Source: Cherax quadricarinatus (Eukaryota; Arthropoda; Malacostraca; Decapoda; Parastacidae). Taken from it: a DNA stretch of 64,000 bases. Shown one piece after another: positions 54,243-63,661 of the stretch. The stretch is from contig NC_091341.1 of assembly GCF_038502225.1 (NCBI RefSeq), positions 1,985,626 through 2,049,625 of the forward strand, in the 5' to 3' direction. Under the pieces are notes generated by a model, which saw only the letters and a list, made by a program, of their open reading frames with translations, did no database searches and was not told the DNA's origin. Position 1 is the stretch's first letter. Each line of letters begins with the position of its first letter. The position numbers were made by a program, and so were the translations under genes.

Positions 54243-54445
54243 CAGTGGACTCCCGGTTAACGATATTTTTTCATTCCAGAAGTATGTTCAGGTGCCAGTA
54301 CTGACCGAATTTGTTCCCATAAGGAATATTGTTAAGTAGATTAGTCCATTTCAGACCCCCAAACATACACGTACAAACGCACTTACATAAATACACTTAC
54401 ATAATTGGTCACATTGGGAGGTGATCGTTAAGCGGGGGTCCACTG
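54243..54445 (+). mobile_element. Tig-F4, 203-bp MITE
   Basis: CAGTGGACTCCCGGTTAACG to GGGGGTCCACTG with TA at 54241-54242 and 54446-54447. The paired duplicate at ~55300 lacks it. Confidence 0.92.
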
Positions 54446-56278
54446 TATTCTCATTTTTTCAGTCTCATTTGATAGAATGAAAGATATATTACAGAAATAG
54501 ATATAATTTTGATTGCTGTCATGACGAAAAGTACCTTGAAATTGCGCTCACAGTAGTGAAAATGTTCTATTCTTTAGCGAAGCTCAAGAGTAAACAAATG
54601 ATGTCACCGTCCAATACGTGTCCGCCTGCCAGTCCAAATTCCAATACGGAGTCAAGAATGGGTCGACATTATTTATACAATTATTACAATAATGCAGCAG
54701 TCTGCATAACAGTAAATCTTCTATTTTTTTGTGAATAAAAATTCCAAATGGTAAGCAAGAGTAATATAAGAGGGGCCTGTAGCCATGACTAATGAACAGA
54801 GAAAATGTTATTTTAGTGCCGGGAATGTCTACATTGTTTATTCTGGACCCTATTTTGAAATTGGCATCTGTTGAAATTTGTATGAAATTGGCCAAATTGC
54901 CAATTTCTGACCACTTTATTGGGTAGTTGAAATAAGTGAATGGGCGGTTTCTTGTACTCAGTTGACCGACTAGAAGTAAATAAGTTTATTCAGGTATACA
55001 CAAATACAGTTACATAGAGTATCATACATAGCAGCATATGTGTAGAGAACCTAGGATAACCCAGAAAAGTCAGACAAAATGACTTATTTCCAGTACCTGG
55101 CTTGGGCTTGCCATATATGATTTTTGGTAAATATTTTTTTTTCTTGGTTGTTTGTTGGACTATCTCACTAAAACTTGGGCAATGTATGATGGAAAGATGC
55201 TTCTTAACGTACAACAAAAATAAAAAAGACAGACGATAAATAAGGGAGTTTACTTCTCAGCCATTAGCCGCCTCTTTGCAGTATATTTTCGTATGGTTTT
55301 TATGGTTGTATTCTCATTTGTTTGGACTCATTTGATAGAATGGAAGATATATTACAGAAATAGACATGATTTTGATTGCTTTCATGATGAAAAGTACCTT
55401 GAAATTGAGCTCAAAATAGCGGAAATGTTCGATTTTTGCCGATGTTCAATGAACTTTGTGCAAGTCAAGTTGGTTAATTTTATTAAGTGTATTTTAACCT
55501 AACCACTCTGTAATCTGGCAAACTCAGTAATCCGGCACACTACAGGTCCCAATGATGCTGGATTTGTGATGGAGGACCTGTAGTTACTTATATCTCACCC
55601 GAACTTCCTCCTCCCTTAGTTTATACACTTTCACCTCCCTCTTGCTTGTTGTTGCCATTTTCCTCTTTTTCCATCTGCCTCTTACTCTAACTGTAGCTAC
55701 AACTAAATAATGATCTGATATATCAGTTGCCCCCTCTATAAACGTGTACAGTAGGGCCCCACTTATACGGCAGGTTAGGTTCCAGGCTACCGCCATAAAG
55801 CGGAAATTGCCGTAAAGTGGAACACCCTTTTTTTCCACTTATAAATGCATACAAATACTAGATAACAAGTTTACACTAACATATATTAAGTTAGCAATAC
55901 AACTAGGCATCAAAAAACAATAAAAAAAGTACAATACACACAGTGCACTCATCACTTACCTTAAAATATTTATAGTCTTAATCTAGGGTGAGACAAGTAG
56001 TATTTATTCTAAGAAATCAAGTGTGGTAAGTATGGTAGTCAGCCGGGCTAACATACCAGTCCACCCCACCCACACATAATATTCTATTACATTTAAGCAT
56101 CCCAGAGCGATAAAATGCATATACAGTTTACTCATTACTTACCTTAAAATATTTGTAGCCTTAATCTAGGGTGAGATGAGTAGTATTTATTGTAAAAAAT
56201 CAAGTGTGGTATGTATGGTAGTCAGCCGGGCTACCATACCAGGCCATTCCACCCACACATATATTCTATGATATTTAA

Positions 56279-57351
56279 CCCCTTCAGGGTCCAAGGCCCA
56301 AATCTGAAGTGGTGCCCCAGTGTCCAAGAATTTAAAAAAAAAAAAATTTGTTATTTTTTCTTATGAAATCGTAGAGAATCTTTTTGTGAAGGTAATAAAA
56401 CAAAAAGTACGAAATTTGATGGAAAATTGAAGAAATTATGCTCTCGCGAATTTTGATGTGTCAGCGATACTTACGAATTGGCGAATTTGCCGACTTTGAC
56501 TCCCATTTTAGGCCAATTATATTATTCCAGTCAACCAAATTCTTAGCTATTTCACTAGTATTACTTCTATTCTATCGATTGAGCACAAGAAATCGCCAAG
56601 TCAACTGTTTCAACTACAAATTAAAGTGATCGGAAATTGTTAATTTGGCCAATTTAACACAAAGTTCAAAATATTCCAATTTCAAAATAGGGTCCAGAAT
56701 AAACAATGTAGGTATTCCTGGAACTAAACTAACATTTCCTCTGTTCATTAGTTACGTTTTGAGGCTTTACAAATAAATTCCTTTTTGATTTTTTATTCGC
56801 ATAATGAATTTTTATTCACACCAAAAAATAGAAGATTTACTGTTATGCAATACTGTAATAATTGTATAAATATCATCACCATATTCGTGAATGCATATTA
56901 GACCCACCAGCTGGCGTGTATTAGATGTGTGAGGTCATTTGTTTACTCTTGAATATTGGCAAAAATTTAACATTTCTGCTACTTTGAGCTCAGTTTCAAG
57001 CCGTTTCCAGTGCTAAAACCAATCAAAATCATCTCTATTTCTGTAATATGTCATCAATTCTATCAAATGAGACCAAGAAATCGCAAATACAACTATAAAA
57101 AACATACGAAAAAACACTGCAAATTCACTGATTTAATCGAAAAATCATGATTTCAGTTTTTTTTCTCTTATTATACACAGTGTGCTGCAGGATCTGTTTT
57201 ATGTGGTGCACACATACCACATAGATGTATTCTCTCATATCTAGGCCCAAATGTACCACTCACAGTTTATCAGAGCTGAGCTCATGACGTAGATCTACGG
57301 TTTGGACCCTGAACGTAAAGCCGTAGATCTACGGGACGGACCCTGAAAGAG
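56279..57351 (+). mobile_element. PB-d, PB element in Tig-E3
   Basis: TTAA at 56275-56278 and 57352-57355. The neighbouring tandem unit holds the empty site (ACATTTAAGCATCCC at ~56089). Perfect palindromes CGTAGATCTACG at 57288-57299 and 57322-57333. 1073 bp, noncoding. Confidence 0.93.
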
Positions 57352-58519
57352 TTAAGCATCCCAGAGCAATAAAATGTATATACAGTTCACTCATTACTTA
57401 CCTTAAAATATTTGTAGTCTTAATGTATGGTCAGGAGTAAGTAAATGAGATAAAACGAATAAATGAGAGAGAGAAAGAATGAGTGCATGAGAGAGGACAG
57501 GCGCAGAGCTATGTAAACAAACCAGGTGAAGGTAAGTTTTGTAAACAAACCAAGTGTACACGTCTGGTTTGTGTACATGTTATAATGTGTACAGGTTGTC
57601 TCTACATTGATATGGTAGAATAAATAAAGAAGAGCACTCCCATTCTCATGTAACATCATTTTGAGAAGAAATGATGCTCTGAGTGAAGACAATGGAAATA
57701 AGTCACTGTCTGACTTTTTTGGGTTATCCTAGGTTCTCTACACATATGCTGTTATGTATGATAATCTATGTAACTGTATTTGTGCATATCTGAATAAACT
57801 AACTTACATACATATGAAAGGAATAATTTTCTACAGTTACCCCCAGTAACACATTTTCTCTTACGTTAGATTAGAGAAAATGTTATTCTTGGCGTCACTT
57901 GTACAAGTTATCTGGTTACCACATCTCATATGTTTATTTATTCTATTGTGGGGTGTATTTATCATCTTATATTATGTATCATGTTTATTATATAATTTTG
58001 AAAAAAAAATGGATGGATTAATGAAAATGTGTATATTAATGTAATATACGACATTTAACGAGACTCAGTGATTATTATTTCTAATATGGCGTCACTTGTG
58101 CAAGTCGTCTGCTACCACATCTCATATTTATGTTTATTTATTCTACTGTGGGGTGTATTTATCATATTTATGTTATGCATCGTGTTTATTATATAATTTT
58201 GAAAAAATATCATAGATGGATTAATGAAAATGTGTATATTAACGTAATACAGTGGACCCCCACATACCGTTGGCATCACATAACGATTAATCCGCATACC
58301 GCTTGCTTTAATCACAAAAATTTTGCCTCGCATACCGCTTAAAAACCCGCTCACCGCTGTTTGTCCGAGACGCGTCCAATGTGCGCCTTAGCCAGCCTCA
58401 CATGTTCCGCCGGTGGCATTGTTTACCAGCCAGCCTCCGCGGTAGCATCCAAGCATACAATCGTAACATTTCGTATTATTACAGTGTTTTTGGTGATTTT
58501 ATCTGGAAAATAAGTGACC

Positions 58520-59443
58520 ATGGGCCCCAAGAAAGCTTCTAGTGCCAACCCTACACCAATAAGGGTGAGAATTACTATAGAGATGAAGAAAAAGATCATT
58601 GATAAGTATGAAAGTGGAGTGCGTGTCTCCGAGCTGGCCAGGTTGTATAATAAACCCCAATCAACCATTGCTACTATTGGTGGTACAGCTGCTGCTGCTG
58701 CACTGTCAGCTGCTGCTGCTGCTGTACCATTGTCTGCTGCTGCTGTAGCATCGTCTGCTGCTGCTGTAGCATCGTCTGCTGCTGCTGTAGCATCGTCTGC
58801 TGCTGCTGTAGCATCATCTGCTGCTGCTGTAGCACTGTCAGCTGCTGCTGCTGCTGTAGCATCGTCTGCTGCTGCTGTAGCATCGTCTGCTGCTGCTGCT
58901 GTAGCATCATCTGCTGCTGCTGCTGCTGCTGTAGCATCGTCTGCTGCTGCTGTAGCATCGTCTGCTGCTGCTGTAGCATCGTCTGCTGCTGCTGTAGCAT
59001 CGTCTGCTGCTGCTGTAGCATCGTCTGCTGCTGCTGTAGCATCGTCTGCTGCTGCTGTAGCACTGTCAGCTGCTGCTGCTGCTGTAGCATCGTCTGCTGC
59101 TGCTGTAGCACTGTCAGCTGCTGCTGTTGCTGTAGCATCGTCTGCTGCTGCTGTAGCATCGTCTGCTGCTGCTGTAGCATCGTCTGCTGCTGCTGCTGCT
59201 GTAGCATCGTCTGCTGCTGCTGTAGCATCGTCTGCTGCTGCTGTAGCACTGTCAGCTGCTGCTGCTGCTGCTTTAGCAGTGTTGTTGGAGTGGCTTATTG
59301 AGAATACCAAGAAACAATTAACCCCAGAGGATTTTCCACCCAGGATAACCCAAAAAAGTCAGTGTCATCGAAGACTGTCTAACTTATTTCCATTGGGGTC
59401 CTTAATCTTGTCTCCCAGGATGCAACCCACACCAGTCGACTAA
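58520..59443 (+). CDS. Tig-H3 HTH + poly-Ala/Ser/Val reading frame (307 aa)
   Basis: Real start ATG at 58520 in ACCATGGGC. Residues 1-11 are MGPKKASSANP. Residues ~15-55 are a complete CENP-B/Pipsqueak-type helix-turn-helix (RITIEMKKKIIDKYESGVRV then SELARLYNKPQSTIATI), the sequence-specific DNA-binding part of Tigger transposases. Residues ~58-250 are AAAVASS repeats from the minisatellite. Residues ~252-262 return to Tigger sequence (VLLEWLIENTKKQ). The end (RITQKSQCHRRLSN...) is translated SINE. No DDE domain. It could encode a DNA-binding protein without catalysis, but expression is unproven. The unit length, a multiple of three, keeps several frames open, so openness alone is weak evidence. 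Confidence 0.45.
   Translation: MGPKKASSANPTPIRVRITIEMKKKIIDKYESGVRVSELARLYNKPQSTIATIGGTAAAAALSAAAAAVPLSAAAVASSAAAVASSAAAVASSAAAVASSAAAVALSAAAAAVASSAAAVASSAAAAVASSAAAAAAVASSAAAVASSAAAVASSAAAVASSAAAVASSAAAVASSAAAVALSAAAAAVASSAAAVALSAAAVAVASSAAAVASSAAAVASSAAAAAVASSAAAVASSAAAVALSAAAAAALAVLLEWLIENTKKQLTPEDFPPRITQKSQCHRRLSNLFPLGSLILSPRMQPTPVD
58686..59275 (+). repeat. 21-bp minisatellite (GCTGCTGCTGTAGCATCGTCT)n
   Basis: About 25 imperfect units with variants carrying extra GCT triplets or GCACTGTCA in place of GCATCGTCT. Tig-H4 and H5 have only about two units at the same place, so the array expanded (or contracted) within the family. Minus-strand frames through it read as Gln- or Asp/Ala/Thr-rich artefacts. 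Confidence 0.95.
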
Positions 59444-59464
59444 CACCCAGGTGAACAGGGAAAA

Positions 59465-59689
59465 ATGCCTGGAACTAATGCTCATATTGGTGAATTTAAA
59501 GCCAGCAAAGGTTGGTTTGAGAGATTTAAGAATCGTAGTGACATACACAGTGTGATAAGGCATGTTCTGGAAGAAAATACCAAACAGGACCTACAGTACT
59601 CAGGAGGAAAAGGCACTCCCAGGACACAGTGTCTCATCAGTCATTGCTGCATCTTCAATAAAGGTAAGTGTCATTTATTCTTCATTTAG
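59465..59689 (+). pseudogene. Tig-H3 CENPB-type second DNA-binding domain fragment
   Basis: GEFKASKGWFERFKNRSDIH then SVIRHVLEEN, the conserved second helix-turn-helix (Tc5/CENPB type) of Tigger transposases, then unrelated C-terminal residues. Separated from the first domain by the SINE piece and stops. Equivalent copies at 60773-60997 and 62081-62305. Confidence 0.7.
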
Positions 59690-60098
59690 TAGACTAGTAC
59701 ATGCACAATATATACTGTGCATGTACTACTCTACTATTGTGCATGTATCCTTCTCTTTGTGTGTAGGAAAATGTATATTTCACGTGGTAAAAATTTTTTT
59801 TTCATACTTTTGGGTGTCTTGCACGGATTAATTTGATTTCCATTATTTCTTATGGGGAAAATTCATTCGCATACCGATTATTTCGCATACCAATGAGCCC
59901 TCTTGCACGGATTAAAATCGGTATGCGGGGGTCCACTGTATATTACATTTAAATGAGACTCTGTGATTATTATTATCATTACTAATATGACATCTGGAGA
60001 CATAAAACACTCTTACTGATTTTAATGTGTACCTGCAAGCCAGCACAGTATGAAGGTTTATTTAAGTACAGGTATACATAAGTATAATTATCAGAGTA

Positions 60099-61246
60099 CA
60101 GTGGACCCCCACATACCGTTGGCATCACATACCGTTTATTCCGCATACCGCTCACTTTAATCGCAAAAATTTTGCCTCGCATACCGCTCAAAAACCCGCT
60201 CACCGCTGTTCGTCCGAGACGCGTCCAATGTGCGCCTTAGCCAGCCTCACATGTTCCGCCGGTGGCATTGTTTACCAGCCAGCCTCCGCGGTAGCATCCA
60301 AGCATACAATCGTAACATTTCGTATTATTACAGTGTTTTTGGTGATTTTATCTGGAAAATAAGTGACCATGGGCCCCAAGAAAGCTTCTAGTGCCAACCC
60401 TACAGCAATAAGGGTGAGAATTACTATAGAGATGAAGAAAAATATCATTGATAAGTATGAAAGTGGAGTGCGTGTCTCCGAGCTGGCCAGGTTGTATAAT
60501 GAACCCCAATCAACCATCGCTACTATTGGTGGTACAGCTGCTGCTGCTGCTGCTGCTGTAGCATCGTCTGCTGCTGCTGTAGCACTGTTGTTGGAGTGGC
60601 TTATTGAGAATATACCAAGAAACAATTAACCCCAGAGGATTTGCCACCCAGGATAACCCAAAAAAGTCAGTGTCATCGAAGACTGTCTAACTTATTTCCA
60701 TTGGGGTCCTTAATCTTGTCTCCCAGGATGCAACCCACACCAGTCGACTAACACCCAGGTGAACAGGGAAAAATGCCTGGAACTAGTGCTCATATTGGTG
60801 AATTTAAAGCCAGCAAAGGTTGGTTTGAGAGATTTAAGAATCGTAGTGACATACACAGTGTGATAAGGCCTGTTCTGGAAGAAAATGCCAAACAGGACCT
60901 AGAGTACTCAGGAGGAAAATGCACTCCCAGGACACAGTGTCTCATCAGTCATTGCTGCATCTTCAATAAAGGTAAGTGTCATTTATTCTTCATTTAGTAG
61001 ACTAGTACATGCACAATATATACTGTGCATGTACTACTCTACTATTGTGCATGTATCCTTCTCTTTGTGTGTAGGAAAATGTATATTTCACGTGGTAAAA
61101 ATTTTTTTTTCATACTTTTGGGTGTCTTGCACGGATTAATTTGATTTCCATTATTTCTTATGGGGAAAATTCATTCGCATACCGATTATTTCGCATACCA
61201 ATGAGCCCTCTTGCACGGATTAAAATCGGTATGCGGGGGTCCACTG
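60099..61246 (+). mobile_element. Tig-H4
   Basis: CAGTGGACCCCCACATACCG to GGGGGTCCACTG, TA both sides. Same layout as Tig-H3 with a two-unit minisatellite; SINE piece at ~60650-60770, CENPB fragment 60773-60997 (GEFKASKGWFERFKNRSDIH). Confidence 0.93.
60369..60629 (+). CDS. Tig-H4 HTH reading frame (86 aa)
   Basis: From ATG 60369: basic N-terminus, full helix-turn-helix (KKNIIDKYESGVRVSELARL), AAAAAAAVASSAAAVA, then LLLEWLIENIPRNN and stop. A frameshift after LLEWLIEN relative to Tig-H3 removes the longer tail. DNA-binding remnant without catalytic domain; expression unknown. Confidence 0.45.
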   Translation: MGPKKASSANPTAIRVRITIEMKKNIIDKYESGVRVSELARLYNEPQSTIATIGGTAAAAAAAVASSAAAVALLLEWLIENIPRNN

Positions 61247-61406
61247 TATATTACATTTAAATGAGACTCTGTGATTATTATTATCATTACTAATATGACA
61301 TCTGGAGACATAAAACACTCTTACTGATTTTAATGTGTACCTGCAAGCCAGCACAGTATGAAGGTTTATTTAAGTACAGGTATACATAAGTATAATTATC
61401 AGAGTA

Positions 61407-62554
61407 CAGTGGACCCCCACATACCGTTGGCATCACATACCGTTTATTCCGCATACCGCTCACTTTAATCGCAAAAATTTTGCCTCGCATACCGCTCAAA
61501 AACCCGCTCACCGCTGTTCGTCCGAGACGCGTCCAATGTGCGCCTTAGCCAGCCTCACATGTTCCGCCGGTGGCATTGTTTACCAGCCAGCCTCCGCGGT
61601 AGCATCCAAGCATACAATCGTAACATTTCGTATTATTACAGTGTTTTTGGTGATTTTATCTGGAAAATAAGTGACCATGGGCCCCAAGAAAGCTTCTAGT
61701 GCCAACCCTACAGCAATAAGGGTGAGAATTACTATAGAGATGAAGAAAAATATCATTGATAAGTATGAAAGTGGAGTGCGTGTCTCCGAGCTGGCCAGGT
61801 TGTATAATGAACCCCAATCAACCATCGCTACTATTGGTGGTACAGCTGCTGCTGCTGCTGCTGCTGTAGCATCGTCTGCTGCTGCTGTAGCACTGTTGTT
61901 GGAGTGGCTTATTGAGAATATACCAAGAAACAATTAACCCCAGAGGATTTGCCACCCAGGATAACCCAAAAAAGTCAGTGTCATCGAAGACTGTCTAACT
62001 TATTTCCATTGGGGTCCTTAATCTTGTCTCCCAGGATGCAACCCACACCAGTCGACTAACACCCAGGTGAACAGGGAAAAATGCCTGGAACTAGTGCTCA
62101 TATTGGTGAATTTAAAGCCAGCAAAGGTTGGTTTGAGAGATTTAAGAATCGTAGTGACATACACAGTGTGATAAGGCCTGTTCTGGAAGAAAATGCCAAA
62201 CAGGACCTAGAGTACTCAGGAGGAAAATGCACTCCCAGGACACAGTGTCTCATCAGTCATTGCTGCATCTTCAATAAAGGTAAGTGTCATTTATTCTTCA
62301 TTTAGTAGACTAGTACATGCACAATATATACTGTGCATGTACTACTCTACTATTGTGCATGTATCCTTCTCTTTGTGTGTAGGAAAATGTATATTTCACG
62401 TGGTAAAAATTTTTTTTTCATACTTTTGGGTGTCTTGCATGGATTAATTTGATTTCCATTATTTCTTATGGGGAAAATTCATTCGCATACCGATTATTTC
62501 GCATACCAATGAGCCCTCTTGCACGGATTAAAATCGGTATGAGGGGGTCCACTG
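61407..62554 (+). mobile_element. Tig-H5
   Basis: Second unit of the tandem duplication, differing from Tig-H4 by a few bases (for example TTGCATGG for TTGCACGG near 62436 and GTATGAGGG for GTATGCGGG near the end). CENPB fragment at 62081-62305. Confidence 0.93.
61677..61937 (+). CDS. Tig-H5 HTH reading frame (86 aa)
   Basis: Identical in sequence to the Tig-H4 frame: basic N-terminus, CENP-B-type helix-turn-helix, short alanine-rich spacer, LLLEWLIEN and stop. A product of the tandem duplication, so its intactness is not independent evidence of selection. Confidence 0.45.
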   Translation: MGPKKASSANPTAIRVRITIEMKKNIIDKYESGVRVSELARLYNEPQSTIATIGGTAAAAAAAVASSAAAVALLLEWLIENIPRNN

Positions 62555-63069
62555 TATATATAAAACATGAAATAACTTTTAAAAACTTAAAATTTTGGAG
62601 TTTCAAGACATAATGGAGAGACTTAGTGCTTACGGATCTCACAGAGAATGTAAACAAACTGGGTGGGGCGCGGTGACCGTATTAGAAAGTCTGGTGGGGG
62701 GAGCTGTATGGCGAGTTTGTCATAATTTGAAATGACCGTATTAGCGGAACGCCGTAAAGCGGGGCCCTACTGTACATCCTGGAGCCTACCCATCAACCTT
62801 TTATCCACCAATACATAATCAAACAAACTACTTTCATTACGTGCTATATCATACCTTGTATATTTATTTATCCTCTTCTTCATAAAATATGTATTACTTA
62901 TTACCAAACCTCTTTCTACACACAGCTCAATTAAAGGCTCCCCATTTTCATTTACCCCTGGCACCCCAAATTTACCTACTACTCCCTCCACAACATTTTT
63001 GCCCACTTTAGCATTGAAATCCCCAACCACCATTACTCTCACACTTGGTTCAAAACTCCCCACGCATCC

Positions 63070-63350
63070 TAGGTAAATGTCATCATCATTCCTTCCTACC
63101 TACATTCCTCTGTCTTCATTCTTTCATTCCTTCTGGTTTCTATAATATATATACACCCTCCATGGGGAAGTGGAACAGAATTCTTCCTCCATAAACCATG
63201 CATGTCGTAAGAGGCGACTAAAATGCCAGGAGCAAGGGGCTAGTAACCCCTTCTCCTGTATATATTACTAAATGTAAAAGGAGAAACTTTCGTTTTTCCT
63301 TTTGGGTCACCCCGGCTTGGTGGGATACGGCCGGTGTGTTGAAAGAAAAA
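63070..63350 (+). mobile_element. Short RTE derivative (LINE-B-type 5' UTR joined to 3' tail)
   Basis: 63157-63290 matches LINE-B1 5' UTR 36551-36665 (CCATGGGGAAGTGGAA, GCTAGTAACCCC, CTCCTGTA). It is joined to the tail hairpin GGGTCACCCCGGCTTGGTGGG and GACGGCC-type end (63306-63345). The whole ORF is missing. It could be a SINE mobilised by the RTE machinery, which recognises the 3' end. Confidence 0.65.
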
Positions 63351-63661
63351 TATATAGTCACTGGACACTTTCATATAACTGCTATTATCTTCAGCAAGTG
63401 TGTTGTGTGTGTGTGTAGACTTGTAAATGTGCCTAGTCACAAGTCGCCCTCAGCAGCTGTCAAAATGACAAATTGTCTCATTACTCACTCCGCCTACCGC
63501 CTGTCAAAACAATGGGGTCAGATACTGCTTTCCCTCCATCCTATCTAATTATTTTTATTCTCCCTTATTCTCTCATTCTTCTTCATTGTTCTTTCTCCAT
63601 TCTCCTTCATTCTTCATTCTCCTTCATTCATCATTCTCCTTCATTCATTCTCCTTTATTTT
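63351..63661. other. Unassigned DNA ending in a CTTCATT-rich tract
   Basis: GT run near 63400. From ~63555 there are pyrimidine-rich TTCTCCTTCATTCATTC repeats. No convincing exon. Confidence 0.45.

Larger units (their letters stand above)
53670..55450 (+). repeat. Segmental duplication of ~0.5 kb
   Basis: Copy 1: 53670-53800 plus 54067-54580 (split by the SINE and Tig-F4). Copy 2: 54985-55450, uninterrupted. Shared anchors: GCATATGTGTAGAGAACCTAGGATAACCC, CAAACTTGGGCAATGT and CTTCTCAGCCATTAG, then PB-interior sequence (TTTGATAGAATG...). Copy 2 supplies the empty site for Tig-F4 (GGTTGTATTCTC). PB-interior remnants extend to ~54965 after copy 1. Confidence 0.75.
58250..59938 (+). mobile_element. 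Tig-H3, Tigger element with a 21-bp minisatellite
   Basis: CAGTGGACCCCCACATACCG to GGGGGTCCACTG, TA flanks. Leader, ORF start with helix-turn-helix, ~590-bp minisatellite, captured SINE-like piece (59338-59458), second DNA-binding-domain fragment (59465-59689), 3' UTR with AATAAAG. Same family as Tig-H1/H2 but a different deletion derivative. Confidence 0.9.
59939..62554 (+). repeat. 1308-bp tandem duplication (Tig-H4/H5)
   Basis: Units 59939-61246 and 61247-62554, nearly identical; each is a 160-bp Tig-E segment plus one Tig-H copy. The unit equals exactly the interval between Tig-H3 and Tig-H4 ends. Confidence 0.95.
55749..62772. mobile_element. Tig-E3, TA-inserting element with Tig-H and PB cargo
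   Basis: CAGTAGGGCCCCACTTATACGG at 55749 and CGGGGCCCTACTG ending 62772, TA flanks at 55747-55748 and 62773-62774. Contains two 169-bp-type tandem units (~55950-56280), PB-d, Tig-H3, H4 and H5. Native sequence also includes 57360-58249. Frame 57420-57692 (minus) resembles one in Tig-E1 but lacks a domain. Confidence 0.88.
55583..63067 (-). mobile_element. LINE-B5, endonuclease fragment split by Tig-E3
   Basis: Minus-strand LINE-B sequence 63067-62773 (SVRVMVVGDFNAKVG to LMGRLQDV) and, beyond Tig-E3, 55748-55583 (GATDISDHYLVVATVRVRGRW to REEEVRVRYK). The two parts join in frame at a TA. Both ends truncated: 5' at the same GTGGGGAGTTTT region, 3' at AGATATAAG. Confidence 0.88.

Noticed and set aside
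55543..55585. Short CTACAGGTCC...GGACCTGTAG hairpin as a terminator
   Set aside because: More likely the end of a small transposon (AATCCGGCA-type terminus); eukaryotic context gives no reason for an intrinsic terminator.
57420..57692. Conserved protein frame shared by Tig-E1 (6760-6987) and Tig-E3
   Set aside because: Similarity follows the DNA of the transposon; the translations are Leu/Ser/Tyr-rich with frame differences and no domain.
58423..59310. Long minus-strand frames across the minisatellite (Ala/Thr/Asp-rich, and a Gln/Leu-rich one at 58674-59249)
   Set aside because: The 21-bp unit is a multiple of three and lacks stops in several frames, so openness is automatic; orientation and start context support only the plus-strand Tigger frame.
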